From Pseudomonas sp. G2-4 (lineage in GTDB: Bacteria; Pseudomonadota; Gammaproteobacteria; Pseudomonadales; Pseudomonadaceae): a stretch of 64,000 bases of DNA. A model generated the notes under the pieces. The model was not told the origin of the DNA. It ran no database searches and saw nothing but the letters and a program-made list of their open reading frames with translations. Of this stretch, positions 46,148 through 56,017 are shown piece after piece; within the stretch, counting starts at the first letter, position 1; every line of letters begins with the position of its first letter. The stretch spans positions 6,227,001 to 6,291,000 of the forward strand of contig NZ_CP125957.1 in assembly GCF_030064125.1 (NCBI RefSeq), given 5' to 3'. A program made the position numbers and the translations under genes.

Positions 46148-46813
46148 ATGTCGCGTCACCTGTTTTTAATCCTGTGCATGGCTTGCTCCATGACTCAGGC
46201 CGTTGAAAAAACCAATGCCAACGAAGCTCGCGACTTGGCGTACAGCCTGGGCGCGAGCCTGGGTGAGCGCCTGCGCCAGGACGTGCCCGACCTGCAGATC
46301 CAGGCCTTGGTGGAAGGTCTGCAACAAGCCTATCTGGGCAAGCCGCTGGCCCTCAAGGATGAACGCATCGAACAGATCCTGGCCGAGCATCAGGCGCAAC
46401 TGACGGCGCAATCCACGACACCGCAAATCGAAGTCGCACTGAAAACAGAGCAGAGGTTTCTCAATGAGGAAAGAAGCCGGCCCGGCGTCCAGCAACTGGC
46501 GGACGGGATCCTGCTGACCGAACTCAAGCCAGGCCACGGCGCGAAAGCCGGTCCTCACGGCAAGGTCCAGGTGCTGTACATCGGTCGATTGCCGGACGGC
46601 ACCGTATTCGATTCCAACCGACAGGCCCAGTGGTTCAGCCTCGACAGCGTGATTGACGGTTGGCGCAGTGCATTGCCGCAAATGCCGGTAGGTGCGAAGT
46701 GGCGGCTGGTGATTCCTTCAACCCAGGCCTATGGCGCCGAAGGTGCCGGGGATGTGATCCCGCCATTCACGCCTCTGGTGTTTGAAATCGAGTTACTGGG
46801 CACGACAACCTGA
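46148..46813 (+). CDS. FKBP-type peptidyl-prolyl isomerase
   Basis: 221 residues with an N-terminal signal peptide (MSRHLFLILCMACSMTQA). A dimerisation helix region (LAYSLGASLGERLRQDVPDL) and a C-terminal FKBP domain follow (GKVQVLYIGRLPDGTVFDSN, QMPVGAKWRLVIPSTQAYGA and FTPLVFEIELLG). The arrangement is Mip/FkpA-like, implying a periplasmic folding enzyme. The gene lies between algP (divergent) and algQ (convergent), as in P. aeruginosa. Confidence 0.92.
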   Translation: MSRHLFLILCMACSMTQAVEKTNANEARDLAYSLGASLGERLRQDVPDLQIQALVEGLQQAYLGKPLALKDERIEQILAEHQAQLTAQSTTPQIEVALKTEQRFLNEERSRPGVQQLADGILLTELKPGHGAKAGPHGKVQVLYIGRLPDGTVFDSNRQAQWFSLDSVIDGWRSALPQMPVGAKWRLVIPSTQAYGAEGAGDVIPPFTPLVFEIELLGTTT

Positions 46814-46827
46814 CACTGCCCCAAACG

Positions 46828-46860
46828 AAAAAACGGTGCGCAATGCGCACCGTTTTTTTA
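46828..46860. terminator. Bidirectional terminator between FKBP and algQ
   Basis: ACGGTGCGC (46833-46841), loop AAT, GCGCACCGT (46845-46853), with A and T runs on the two sides, so it works for both convergent genes. Confidence 0.9.
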
Positions 46861-46874
46861 TTACCGCGAGCCCT

Positions 46875-47333
46875 TCAGGCCTGGACCGCAGACTCTTCCT
46901 TGTGGGCGTTGTGCAGCACCTCGATCAGGCAGTCTTCCAATTCGAAGCGCTCGTGCAGCAGGCCGCCCAGCTCTTTGAATTTTTCCGCTACGCACTTGCC
47001 TTCATCACAAAGGTCGTTGAACGCCAGCAGTTTTTCGGTGATGACGTCGATGCGCGGATAGATCTGCTCGGCAAGCTCCAGACCACGCTTGTCGTTGAAG
47101 GCCTTGGCCTCGCCCGTCAGTTGTTCGTAGATCTCGAAATGACCGGCAGACACATAGTCCACCAGCACACCGCAGAACTCCTGCAACGGTTTGCGGCTCT
47201 CGCTCAGCGCTTCAGGCTTGTCGCCGAGAGCATCATAGGCCCGAACCAGTTCGTGACGCTCCTGCAACCAGCGGTCGATCAGCAGATGCACCCCACCCCA
47301 GCGTTCCTGAGCATTCTGACAACTTTCGAGCAT
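46875..47333 (-). CDS. algQ: AlgQ / Rsd anti-sigma70 regulator
   Basis: 152-residue helical protein of the Rsd/AlgQ family ([60 protein letters not shown]). Rsd binds domain 4 of sigma70 and shifts RNA polymerase toward alternative sigma factors. In P. aeruginosa AlgQ affects alginate production and polyphosphate/nucleotide balance together with Rnk, whose gene is also in this window. Length is near the family norm. Confidence 0.95.
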   Translation of the reverse strand: MLESCQNAQERWGGVHLLIDRWLQERHELVRAYDALGDKPEALSESRKPLQEFCGVLVDYVSAGHFEIYEQLTGEAKAFNDKRGLELAEQIYPRIDVITEKLLAFNDLCDEGKCVAEKFKELGGLLHERFELEDCLIEVLHNAHKEESAVQA

Positions 47334-47507
47334 GGTGATTTCTTCCCTTGTGAGTCATGCCCCTCGCAGCCTGCCCACGCCTGAATGATCAGGGTCAAGC
47401 CAGACATAACATGATCGAGCGGCACAATTCCAATACACGTGCGGGCCAGATTATGCCCGCACGACAACTGCTTCAAGGTACGCAGGAGATAAAGTTCATA
47501 CAAGTGT

Positions 47508-48050
47508 TTAATCCAAGGCCCGGACCAGGTGCGACGTATCGCCGCTGAGCGGTCGTACCAGAGCTTTCCAGACAAGTCGCAGCAGCAGATAGGTCATCGC
47601 GCTGGACACCGCGAGAAAAAACAACAGGCTCCACTCGGGGATGCTCAGGTCGAACAGCGTCCAAGTGATGGTCGCGCAGTCGACCGCACCGTCGAGGACA
47701 CGATGCAAGGCGCACCACCAGGACTCCGACCTTTGCATCTGCACCATACAATCGGGCAACTGCTCGAACGAAACGCTTTGCACCAGGACCTGACGCCATG
47801 CCAGGGTCATTCCCGCCGACGCAAAAACCCACCCCATCGCCCCATACAGAATGCTGCCCTTTTCACCCGGGCCATGTACGCAGGCCACGAGGCCGTTCAC
47901 CAGAAACAGCATCAGACACAACCGCTGCAAGACGCACAGGCTGCAGGGCGTCAGGCCGACCGCATATTCCAGATAACTGGCGATGCCCAAAGCCAGGGCA
48001 GCGGCAATGGAAGCCATGAGAAACAAGAAGCGTGAGCTGGCCAAGGACAT
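47508..48050 (-). CDS. dsbB: Disulfide bond formation protein DsbB
   Basis: 180-residue inner-membrane quinone reductase that re-oxidises DsbA. Four helices are predicted. The first redox pair is CSLC (Cys36, Cys39); cysteines for the second periplasmic pair are at 101, 113 and 125, of which 101 and 125 best fit the usual arrangement. The extra Cys113 (SWWCALHR) is not standard. It corresponds to the dsbB (dsbH) gene near algQ in P. aeruginosa. SD is weak. It is followed downstream by algQ on the same strand. Confidence 0.92.
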   Translation of the reverse strand: MSLASSRFLFLMASIAAALALGIASYLEYAVGLTPCSLCVLQRLCLMLFLVNGLVACVHGPGEKGSILYGAMGWVFASAGMTLAWRQVLVQSVSFEQLPDCMVQMQRSESWWCALHRVLDGAVDCATITWTLFDLSIPEWSLLFFLAVSSAMTYLLLRLVWKALVRPLSGDTSHLVRALD

Positions 48051-48226
48051 GGCGGTTCCGTAACAAAAGAGACAAGCAGTTACGGTAGAGGAAAGCCCTT
48101 GGGCCTTTCAAGGCAAGCCCGTGCAGACACTTCACCAGGGGTGTAGGGAATTCCCGACAGGCACAAGGGGATTCAGCGCAGTCCTCTGTAGGACTTTGCC
48201 GACGGCATGACTAAAGCCCTGTATTC

Positions 48227-48254
48227 GTGGCGAGGGCGCTTGCTCCCTCGCCAC
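48227..48254. repeat. Minimal REP hairpin
   Basis: GTGGCGAGGG, an 8-base loop (CGCTTGCT), then CCCTCGCCAC: a 10-bp stem made from the ends of a REPIN with the spacer lost. It lies 17 bp after the hemY stop and probably marks the 3' end of the hem operon. The rest of 48051-48226 holds one short hairpin (AGTCCT-CTGT-AGGACT, 48180-48195) but no gene. Confidence 0.75.
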
Positions 48255-48271
48255 CGCGACTCAAACAGAAT

Positions 48272-49519
48272 TCAAGTGGACAGGACCTGGGCCGGGACCG
48301 GCAAAGGCGCGGCCAGCAGACGTTCATCCAGCAGCCCCAGCCCTTCCTGGAACAACTGATTGCTACGCTCGGCATCCCCCAGTTGCGCCAACAACCGCGC
48401 CAGTTCAGCGCAGGCTTCTGGGTTGCGCTGAACCCGCAGACTACTTTCCAGATAATCCCGCGCCTTGCCCCACAAGCTGCCCTGCAAGCACAGGCGCCCC
48501 AGTGTCAGCAGCAAGCTTGGATCGGCTGGATGATCCTTGAGCCAGCCTTCGGCCGTTTGTAGCTGGCGGATCGGATCATTGCCCCGAACCAACCCGTACA
48601 AACGCGCCAGGTGGCTGTCATAGTGACGCTTGAGCGCGGTCCGCAACACTTCTTCGGCCTCGACCTGGGCCCCCAACTGCCGCAACTGCTCAGCATAGGC
48701 CAGCACCAGTGCCGGTTCCTGACGCTGCGCGGAGGTCAGCTGTTGCCAGGCGCGGTTGAGCGACTGCAAACCGACGCTGCCGTCCTCTTCACGATGGGCC
48801 GCCAAGGTGAGGTTTTCCCCCCACGCTCGGCGCTCAAGTTCAGTCAGTTCACTGGGCGGCAGGACTTTGTCCTTGCGCAGCTCCGGCAACAGCCGGATCA
48901 CCGCCGACCAGTCACCCCGTTGCTGATGCAGTCGCTGCAACTGGCGCAAGGTCTGGGCGTTATGTGGATGACGTTCATGCATGGCTTGCAGCGTGCTCAG
49001 TGCACCGTCGGTGTCACCTCGGTCGGTCTGCAATTGCGCATGAGTCAACGCGATGGCCAGCTCCGCCTGGGGCTGACGTTCCAAGGCACGCTCCAGCAAA
49101 CTGTCGCTCTGCTCGTAGAGCCCCTGCTCATTGGCGGCACGGGCGGCGCCGAGGTAATACAACAATGGCTGGCGCTCGGCCTCGGCGGCACGATGCAAGT
49201 GACGCTGGGCACTGGCCCAGCGCCCTTCGGCCAGATCCAGTTGGCCGTGCTCGATTGCCACCTGCACACGACGGCTGCGGTTGCGCCGCGACCACGGGTT
49301 GACCACCCCACTGGAGGTGGTCACCAGCCCGATCAAGGCGCTCACGCACCGCCACAACAGCCAGAGCGCCGCCACCAGCGCCAGGGTGACCCACAGGCCA
49401 GCTTCGTAACGGAAATTCTTGTACGCCACCAGCACGTAACCCGAGTGCTCGGCAATCGCCACGCCGAGTAAAGCGGCGGCAGCGATGACCACGAACAGAA
49501 TCACGTAGAGACGCTTCAT
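48272..49519 (-). CDS. hemY: HemY, TPR-containing membrane protein of haem synthesis
   Basis: 415 residues with two N-terminal helices (VILFVVIAAAALLGVAIAEH and GLWVTLALVAALWLLWRCVS), then a basic loop (WSRRNRSRRV) and a TPR-like helical domain to the C-terminus (RWASAQRHLHRAAEAERQPL, LLTLGRLCLQGSLWGKARDY). This HemY family differs from the protoporphyrinogen oxidase HemY of Gram-positives. Its role in tetrapyrrole control is indirect. It overlaps the hemDX stop by 4 bp and is last in the hemC-hemDX-hemY operon. Confidence 0.92.
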   Translation of the reverse strand: MKRLYVILFVVIAAAALLGVAIAEHSGYVLVAYKNFRYEAGLWVTLALVAALWLLWRCVSALIGLVTTSSGVVNPWSRRNRSRRVQVAIEHGQLDLAEGRWASAQRHLHRAAEAERQPLLYYLGAARAANEQGLYEQSDSLLERALERQPQAELAIALTHAQLQTDRGDTDGALSTLQAMHERHPHNAQTLRQLQRLHQQRGDWSAVIRLLPELRKDKVLPPSELTELERRAWGENLTLAAHREEDGSVGLQSLNRAWQQLTSAQRQEPALVLAYAEQLRQLGAQVEAEEVLRTALKRHYDSHLARLYGLVRGNDPIRQLQTAEGWLKDHPADPSLLLTLGRLCLQGSLWGKARDYLESSLRVQRNPEACAELARLLAQLGDAERSNQLFQEGLGLLDERLLAAPLPVPAQVLST

Positions 49520-51429
49520 GGCGTGGTCTCCTGCTCGCCAGGTTTGGGCAGCGGCTTGACCGAGTCCTCGGCATTCAGGTTGCGACGCTCAAGGTACGCC
49601 TGAACGCTGCTCAGGGTGCCCGTCAGGTCCGGCGTGACCACCGTCACCGGCTGTTTGGACAGCTCGACCACACGCTCCAGCATGACTTTGCTTTGCGGAT
49701 TGTCCTGGTTGAAGTTGTTCTTCAGCACGTCCCGTGCTTCGGTCAGCGCCTGGGTGTACACCGGCGCCTGACCGTTGAGGGCGGCCCATTGCGCCTGCTC
49801 CAGCGCCAGGCTCAGGGCCAGGCGCACCTGCACCAGGCTCTGCCCGGCCAGGAGCGGACGGACGTTCTCATCCGCGTTGAAATCGATGCGGATGTAGCGC
49901 GAAATCTGATCCCACCACTGTGCCCAGCGGCTGGCGCCATCGCCATCGGCGGTCAGGCCCAGCAGGGATTCGCCGCGGTCCTTGTATTCGGGCGCCAGCT
50001 CGGTGAGTTGCAACACCTGGTCACGCAGGGCTCCCAGTTGCAGGAAGAGCCCGGTGCGATCCGGTTGTTCGGTGCTGCGCAGCGCCGCAAGCGTCTTGGC
50101 CAGTTGCTCACGAGCGGCGAAAGAGCCAGGGTCATTCTGCTCGCGCAAGATCTCGTCAGCCCCCTGGACCAGTGCCTGGGCGCTGCTGATGTCTTGCAAG
50201 GCGGACAGACGCAAGCTGGCCAGGCGTAACAGATGCTCGGCCTCAGCCAGGCGCCAGTCCTTGCGGCTGGCACCGAGCACGGTTTCCAGGCGCTGGCTCA
50301 GGCGCTGCTGATCGCCTTGCAGTTGGGCAACCTGACGCCGACGCTCCTCCAGTTCTTCAGCCGGCGGCAATTGCGCCAGACGCTCACTGAGGCGCTGCTC
50401 ATTGAGCTTGAGGGTCTGGGCCTGGTCATTCAACGCCTGGACCTGGGCGGACTGCTGCTGGTTATTGGCTTGCAGATGACGCACCTGCCACACGCCCCAG
50501 CCGCCAACGGCCACGCCGGCTGCCCCCAATAACAACGCGACAATGGCCAGTCCGTTACCGCGACGTGGCGCCATCGGGGCCGGGGTTTCAACCGGCGCAT
50601 CGATCGCAGGCTGGTCTTGATCTTTTGGCAAGGCTGTTTCGCTCACGTATCCATCCTTTGCATTAGAAAACGGCACGGACTGTTCCCGTAACGCCGCCAG
50701 CAAAGCCGCGGCACTGGCGCCACGGCAATCCACAACTGTTCGGGCCCCGGCGGCACGCGCCATCTCGGCAACCCTCGGGCTTGGAACAAACAACGGTAAC
50801 CGCGCCAGAGCGGGCCACGCGTCGCCAGCGAGCCGCTGCAGATGCTCGAAGCTCTGCCCACTGCTGACCACCAGGGCGTTCAAGCGTTCCGCTTCAACCC
50901 TCGCCGGCAACTCACCTTCGCGGTAGTGGGGCAGGCCGCGCCGGTACAATTCCAGATAATCGACCCTAGCACCTTGCTCGCGCAAACGCTCTGCCAGCAA
51001 ACCGCGCCCGCCCTCGCCACGCACGATCAACACCTTGGGATCGGGCCGGCTGATAGCCTGGCGTAACACCAGGTGCTCCAGCAAGGCTTCGCTGTCGTCG
51101 CCGTTATCGGGGTAAAACACAGTGAGGCCGGCGTCGGTCAGGATCTGCCCGGTGGCCGCGCCCACGCTGAACCATGGCTGGTCTGGCGGCTGGGGCCAGT
51201 ATTGACGCAGCAGCTCCATGCACAAGCGTGCTGCGGGCTTGCTGACCACAATCACGGCACAGTACTGGTCCAGCTTTTGAAGGGTCCCCTGCCCGGCATC
51301 GGAAACGGGGATCGGCTCGATATCCAGCAACGGCAGGCTGCTGCTGAATACACCCGCTTCGGCCAGGGCAGTCGCCAGCGCCGACGACTCGTCTGCCGGC
51401 CGGGTGAGCAGCAGTCGCCAGCCTGTCAC
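49516..51429 (-). CDS. hemD: Fused uroporphyrinogen-III synthase HemD / HemX membrane protein
   Basis: 637-residue single frame. Residues 1-261 are HemD, which closes and inverts ring D of the tetrapyrrole ([40 protein letters not shown]). Residues 262-637 are HemX, with an acidic start, one helix ([20 protein letters not shown]) and a coiled periplasmic domain. In P. aeruginosa these are two genes. The junction keeps AAAGGA (50654-50659) and a GTG (50644-50646) that begins [12 protein letters not shown], so HemX may also be made alone. The fusion is discussed under findings. It overlaps hemC and hemY by 4 bp each. Confidence 0.88.
   Translation of the reverse strand: MTGWRLLLTRPADESSALATALAEAGVFSSSLPLLDIEPIPVSDAGQGTLQKLDQYCAVIVVSKPAARLCMELLRQYWPQPPDQPWFSVGAATGQILTDAGLTVFYPDNGDDSEALLEHLVLRQAISRPDPKVLIVRGEGGRGLLAERLREQGARVDYLELYRRGLPHYREGELPARVEAERLNALVVSSGQSFEHLQRLAGDAWPALARLPLFVPSPRVAEMARAAGARTVVDCRGASAAALLAALREQSVPFSNAKDGYVSETALPKDQDQPAIDAPVETPAPMAPRRGNGLAIVALLLGAAGVAVGGWGVWQVRHLQANNQQQSAQVQALNDQAQTLKLNEQRLSERLAQLPPAEELEERRRQVAQLQGDQQRLSQRLETVLGASRKDWRLAEAEHLLRLASLRLSALQDISSAQALVQGADEILREQNDPGSFAAREQLAKTLAALRSTEQPDRTGLFLQLGALRDQVLQLTELAPEYKDRGESLLGLTADGDGASRWAQWWDQISRYIRIDFNADENVRPLLAGQSLVQVRLALSLALEQAQWAALNGQAPVYTQALTEARDVLKNNFNQDNPQSKVMLERVVELSKQPVTVVTPDLTGTLSSVQAYLERRNLNAEDSVKPLPKPGEQETTP
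50644..50659 (-). promoter_or_regulatory. Internal ribosome-binding site and GTG for HemX
   Basis: AAAGGA, 7 bases, GTG on the minus strand, at the HemD/HemX border. It decides whether HemX (376 residues, 49516-50646) is also produced as a free protein. Confidence 0.6.
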
Positions 51430-52367
51430 GCGTGGCCTGCCTCGCCGTAGACCGCCTTGAGAATGTCATCAGCGCCCTGGCTGAGCAGGTCTTCGGCCAC
51501 CCGCACACCCAACGCCTCGGCATCGCGGCGCGGCGCCCGGGCCTCGGCGCTGAGCAGCCGGCCACCTTTCGGATCACCCACGAGGCCACGCAACCAGACC
51601 TGTTCGCCTTCCAGCACGGCGTAACAGGCGATGGGTACTTGGCAACCGCCATTAAGGTGTTTGTTGAGGGCACGCTCGGCGAAAACCCGCGTGGCCGTGT
51701 CTTCGTGGTGCAGCGACGCCAGCAGGGCGTGAATGTCGCTATCGGCGTTGCGGCATTCGATGCCCACCGCCCCCTGGCCACCGGCTGGCAGGCTGTCGTC
51801 GACGCTGATGGCCGAGGTGATGCGATCTTCGAAGCCCAGGCGGATCAGGCCAGCGGCGGCGAGGATGATCGCGTCGTACTCACCGGCGTCGAGCTTGGCC
51901 AGGCGTGTGTTGACATTACCGCGCAGGAAACGGATTTGCAGATCAGGACGGCGCGTCAGCAACTGCGCCTGGCGACGCAGGCTGGACGTGCCAACCACGC
52001 TCCCGGCAGGCAGCGCCTCAAGGCTGGAGAAGGTATTGGAGACGAAGGCATCGCGCGGATCTTCCCGCTCGCAGATGCAAAACAGACCCAGGCCTTCGGG
52101 GAAGTCCATGGGCACGTCTTTCATCGAATGCACGGCGATGTCGGCTTCGTTGTCCAGCAGCGCGGTTTCCAGCTCCTTGACGAACAGGCCCTTGCCGCCG
52201 ATTTTCGACAGCGGCGAGTCCAGCAGCTTGTCGCCGCGGCTGACCATGGGCACCAGCGTCACGTTAAGACCGGGATGGGCGGCTTCCAGACGGGCCTTAA
52301 CGTATTCGGCCTGCCAGAGGGCCAAGGCACTTTTACGGGTGGCGATGCGAATCTCGCGAGGGGACAT
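51426..52367 (-). CDS. hemC: Porphobilinogen deaminase (hydroxymethylbilane synthase)
   Basis: 313-residue enzyme that joins four porphobilinogens into hydroxymethylbilane. The dipyrromethane cofactor Cys is Cys242 in [13 protein letters not shown], the same number as in E. coli. Conserved segments [34 protein letters not shown] and [18 protein letters not shown] are intact. It overlaps hemD by 4 bp and lies downstream of algR on the same strand. Confidence 0.97.
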   Translation of the reverse strand: MSPREIRIATRKSALALWQAEYVKARLEAAHPGLNVTLVPMVSRGDKLLDSPLSKIGGKGLFVKELETALLDNEADIAVHSMKDVPMDFPEGLGLFCICEREDPRDAFVSNTFSSLEALPAGSVVGTSSLRRQAQLLTRRPDLQIRFLRGNVNTRLAKLDAGEYDAIILAAAGLIRLGFEDRITSAISVDDSLPAGGQGAVGIECRNADSDIHALLASLHHEDTATRVFAERALNKHLNGGCQVPIACYAVLEGEQVWLRGLVGDPKGGRLLSAEARAPRRDAEALGVRVAEDLLSQGADDILKAVYGEAGHA

Positions 52368-52497
52368 GGATCAATCCGTACTTAAAAGATACGGCGGATA
52401 ATAACAGCTCAGCCAAAACCGCTTTGATTTGAATCACGACCCCAAGGCCTCCCTGGCCGTCAATGTCCTGGAAAATGGAATGCCTGGCCGCGCGACA

Positions 52498-53244
52498 CTA
52501 AAGCTGTTGCATCATCTTGCGCACACCGGCCACGTGTCGTCGACTGACAATCAACGCATCGCCATTGAGGCCTTTGAGAAACAGCTGGAAGTGTCCCAGC
52601 GGGGTGCGTTGCAAACGCTCGATTCGCTCGCGGGCCACGAGGGCATTGCGGTGGATGCGCACAAAGCGCTCGCCGAACTCGTCTTCAAGGGCCTTGAGCG
52701 GCTCGTCCAGCAACACCTCGCCACTCTCATGGCGCAAGGTTACGTATTTATGGTCGGCAATGAAGTAGACCACCTGGTTCAACGGGATCAGCTCGATACC
52801 CTTGCGGGTGCGGGCACTGATATGGCTGCGAGGGCCGCTGCCACTTTCAGCGGCCGGCCGGGTCAGCGCCGCCAGTTGCACCCGGTTGGGCCGCTCAGCC
52901 TTGCGCAAGGCCTCAGCCAGCGACTCGGCGGAGATCGGTTTGATCAGATAGCCCACGGCGCCGGCCTGCAACACCTCCGGCGGGAAGTCGTCCCGGGTGG
53001 TACAAAACACCACCGAAGGCGGTGACTCGCGTTCGCACAGTTTCGCCGCGACCTGCAAGCCATCCAGGCCCGGCATGCGAATGTCGAGCAGCACGATATC
53101 CGGCTTGTGGCTTTCAATAAGGGCCAATGCCTCTTCGCCATTGGTGGCGCTCGGCTCCAGGACACTGTAACCCTCGAGTTCGCCAACCATTCGGCTCAGG
53201 CGCTCACGGGCCAGTGGTTCGTCATCAACGATCAGGACATTCAT
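52498..53244 (-). CDS. algR: LytTR response regulator AlgR
   Basis: 248 residues from the ATG at 53242-53244. The receiver domain has phospho-acceptor Asp54 (DIVLLDIRMPGLDG), the acidic pocket VDDEP and the Lys of IKPIS. The C-terminal LytTR DNA-binding domain spans about 145-248 (IPLNQVVYFIADHKYVTLRH, RFVRIHRNALVARERIERLQ). Asp54 is the phosphorylation site known in P. aeruginosa AlgR, which controls alginate, twitching and virulence genes. The cognate kinase gene algZ/fimS, expected directly upstream, is absent here. Confidence 0.95.
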   Translation of the reverse strand: MNVLIVDDEPLARERLSRMVGELEGYSVLEPSATNGEEALALIESHKPDIVLLDIRMPGLDGLQVAAKLCERESPPSVVFCTTRDDFPPEVLQAGAVGYLIKPISAESLAEALRKAERPNRVQLAALTRPAAESGSGPRSHISARTRKGIELIPLNQVVYFIADHKYVTLRHESGEVLLDEPLKALEDEFGERFVRIHRNALVARERIERLQRTPLGHFQLFLKGLNGDALIVSRRHVAGVRKMMQQL

Positions 53245-53707
53245 ATTGCGCTGGATTCCTGCGTGAGTCTCGCACAAGGATAGCGTAGACAGGGGAAGTG
53301 ACATCCGTCACCGCGATCCACGCTAAGACTCGCTCGAGGGCCAAAAAGTGCCGCGAGGCAGTTGCCTATCTTTACCAGCGCTTGCCGATAGAGGCTCGAG
53401 GCCTGTTGTCGCACGGCGTCGCCATAGGGATGGTTAACACTCGATCTGACCAATATGAGCTCCCCCTTTTTCTATTCGTCCGCTGCGCCATGGATGGAAA
53501 AAGCAAAAGTCCTACCGTCCACTGTAGACGGTTGCCGCGACGATATTGCTCAATCGGAAAATATCGTTGCGCAAAAAGCCTCATTAAATGCTTGGGTTGT
53601 GCACAAAAAAGCTGCCGACCAGTGCCAGCGCCAGCCCCGGCAACCCTGCTATCATCCGCCGCAGCCTTTAACCGCTATTTTTTCTTCAGCCGATCACGAG
53701 CGAATTC
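53245..53707. other. Non-coding gap where algZ lies in P. aeruginosa
   Basis: 463 bp between the divergent algR and argH starts. The sequence is AT-richer than its neighbours. Short open frames on both strands (137 codons plus strand, 70 codons minus strand) have no kinase motif, no ribosome site and no recognisable family. It must contain the promoters of algR and argH. I see no repeat or hairpin of note. Confidence 0.6.
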
Positions 53708-55102
53708 ATGAGCACTGACAAGACCAATCAGTCCTGGGGCGGCCGCTTCAGTGAACCCGTCGACGCCTTCGTCGCCCGCTTCACCGCCTCCGTCAACTTC
53801 GACCAGCGCCTGTATCGCCACGACATCATGGGTTCGATCGCCCACGCCACCATGCTGGCCAAGGTCGGCGTGCTGACCGATGCCGAGCGCGACCGCATCA
53901 TCGACGGCCTGAAGACCATCCAGGGTGAAATCGAGGCCGGCCAGTTCGATTGGCGCGTCGACCTTGAAGACGTGCACATGAACATCGAAGCGCGCCTGAC
54001 CGATCGCATCGGCGTGACCGGCAAGAAGCTGCACACCGGTCGCAGCCGCAACGACCAGGTCGCCACTGACATCCGCCTGTGGCTTCGCGATGAAATCGAC
54101 CTGATCCTGGCCGAGATCACCCGCTTGCAAAAAGGTCTGCTGGAACAAGCCGAGCGTGAGGCCGAGAGCATCATGCCCGGCTTCACCCACCTGCAAACCG
54201 CCCAACCTGTAACGTTCGGGCATCACATGCTGGCCTGGTTCGAAATGCTCAGCCGCGACTACGAACGCCTGGTCGATTGCCGCAAACGCACCAACCGCAT
54301 GCCCCTGGGCAGCGCTGCCCTGGCCGGCACCACCTACCCGATCGATCGCGAATACACCGCGCAACTGCTGGGCTTCGACGCCGTCGGCGGCAACTCGCTG
54401 GATAACGTTTCTGACCGCGATTTCGCCATCGAATTCTGCGCCGCCGCGAGCATCGCGATGATGCACCTGTCGCGTTTCTCCGAAGAGCTGGTGCTGTGGA
54501 CCAGCGCGCAATTCCAATTCATTGACCTGCCGGACCGCTTCTGCACCGGCAGCTCGATCATGCCGCAAAAGAAAAACCCCGACGTGCCGGAACTGGTGCG
54601 GGGCAAGAGCGGCCGGGTGTTCGGTGCGCTGATGGGCCTGTTGACCCTGATGAAAGGCCAGCCATTGGCCTACAACAAGGACAACCAGGAAGACAAGGAA
54701 CCGCTGTTCGACGCCGCCGACACCCTGCGTGATTCACTGCGGGCCTTTGCCGACATGATCCCGGCCATCAAGCCCAAGCATGCCGTGATGCGCGAAGCGG
54801 CCCTGCGCGGCTTCTCCACTGCCACTGACCTGGCCGACTACCTGGTACGCCGTGGCCTGCCGTTCCGTGACTGCCACGAAATCGTCGGTCATGCCGTGAA
54901 ATACGGGGTGGACAGCGGCAAGGACCTGGCGGAGATGAGCCTGGATGAACTGCGTCGGTTCAGCGACCAAATCGAGCAAGACGTGTTCGCGGTGCTGACT
55001 CTGGAAGGCTCGGTCAACGCCCGTGACCACATCGGCGGTACCGCTCCGGCGCAGGTCAAGGCTGCCGTGGTGCGCGGCCAGGCGTTGCTCGCCACCCGCT
55101 AG
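53708..55102 (+). CDS. argH: Argininosuccinate lyase
   Basis: 464-residue enzyme that releases fumarate from argininosuccinate in the last step of arginine synthesis. The family signature [20 protein letters not shown] carries the catalytic Ser. Other blocks are [20 protein letters not shown] and [20 protein letters not shown]. Length is typical. It is a monocistron divergent from algR and followed by a second-family REPIN. Confidence 0.97.
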   Translation: MSTDKTNQSWGGRFSEPVDAFVARFTASVNFDQRLYRHDIMGSIAHATMLAKVGVLTDAERDRIIDGLKTIQGEIEAGQFDWRVDLEDVHMNIEARLTDRIGVTGKKLHTGRSRNDQVATDIRLWLRDEIDLILAEITRLQKGLLEQAEREAESIMPGFTHLQTAQPVTFGHHMLAWFEMLSRDYERLVDCRKRTNRMPLGSAALAGTTYPIDREYTAQLLGFDAVGGNSLDNVSDRDFAIEFCAAASIAMMHLSRFSEELVLWTSAQFQFIDLPDRFCTGSSIMPQKKNPDVPELVRGKSGRVFGALMGLLTLMKGQPLAYNKDNQEDKEPLFDAADTLRDSLRAFADMIPAIKPKHAVMREAALRGFSTATDLADYLVRRGLPFRDCHEIVGHAVKYGVDSGKDLAEMSLDELRRFSDQIEQDVFAVLTLEGSVNARDHIGGTAPAQVKAAVVRGQALLATR

Positions 55103-55115
55103 AAGCTGAAAAGCT

Positions 55116-55209
55116 TCGCGAGCAAGTTCGCTCCCACAGTGGATCTCCCGTGAACACACCTCTTGTGAACATCAGAGATTCAAATGTGGGGGCGAGCCTG
55201 CTCGCGATA
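55116..55209. repeat. REPIN, GTGGGAGCGAGC type, degenerate
   Basis: TCGCGAGCAAGTTCGCTCCC and an inverted copy TGTGGGGGCGAGCCTGCTCG with several substitutions. It lies between argH and the convergent GST gene. Confidence 0.8.
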
Positions 55210-55233
55210 GCTGACTTCAAATCACCGAAAATA

Positions 55234-55893
55234 TCACTTCTTGGCAGCGATCATCGCCAAAAACGCTGGCATCGCCGCTTCCCTATCCACCGCGATCCGC
55301 TGCACATGCGGGTTCTGCCCCAAGCGCTCCATCAGCGCCTTGGCCGCCGGCATATCCGCCAGCAGGTCGATATCGAACAGCTTCCTGCCTACCTGTAAGG
55401 CCAGCGATACGCTGTAGAAGAAATACAGATCGGCAAGGCTCATGCTATCGCCCGCCACGTAGGGCGAGAATTTGCCGTGCCTGCCGAGTGAGGCGAACCC
55501 CAGTAGCAATTCGGCCTTGGTTTTTTCCTTGATGGCGTCGGGCACCGGCATGCCGAAAAACGCCTCGCCGTAGCTGGCCCGCCCTGGCAGCTCGATGTAC
55601 AGCTCGATCTCCCTGCACAAGGCCAGTACCTGGGCACGCTCGAACGGGTCACTGGGCAACAGAGCCTTACCTGGCTGGGTTTGCTCGATGTATTCGAGGA
55701 TCACGCTGGTTTCGTTGATAAACCCTTGTTCGGTTTTCAACACCGGGACCTTGCCGCGGGGGCTGACGGCCAGTGCTTCGGGGGTCTGGTTGGGGTAGAA
55801 CGGCACTTCTTCGAAGGGCAAGCCCTTCTCCAGCAGCGCCAGCTTGACCATGTTGTAATAGTTACTGACAGAGAAACCATAAAGCTTGAGCAT
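55234..55893 (-). CDS. Glutathione S-transferase family protein
   Basis: 219 residues from the ATG at 55891-55893, 7 bp after GGAGG; an in-frame GTG one codon earlier is too close to that site. The N-terminal thioredoxin-like domain starts MLKLYGFSVSNYYNMVKLAL and has PRGKVPVLKTEQGFINETSV with the cis-Pro and the Glu/Thr-Ser glutathione contacts. A C-terminal helical domain follows (YVAGDSMSLADLYFFYSVSL, with the N-capping box). The substrate is unknown. Confidence 0.93.
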   Translation of the reverse strand: MLKLYGFSVSNYYNMVKLALLEKGLPFEEVPFYPNQTPEALAVSPRGKVPVLKTEQGFINETSVILEYIEQTQPGKALLPSDPFERAQVLALCREIELYIELPGRASYGEAFFGMPVPDAIKEKTKAELLLGFASLGRHGKFSPYVAGDSMSLADLYFFYSVSLALQVGRKLFDIDLLADMPAAKALMERLGQNPHVQRIAVDREAAMPAFLAMIAAKK

Positions 55894-56017
55894 CACAAAG
55901 CCTCCAGGCCGTGCGGGGTTGGCAGCCTTGCGTTATAGACCCTCGAGGCGCTTCTCGCCAGGCGCATCACGCCGCTGAATGCAGGTAAACTGGCGACCTT
56001 TCTCCAAGGAGCCTGCC

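Noticed and set aside
53298..53711. 137-codon plus-strand frame between algR and argH, considered as a kinase remnant or small gene
   Set aside because: It overlaps the argH start, has no ribosome site, no signal or family motif, and does not resemble AlgZ.
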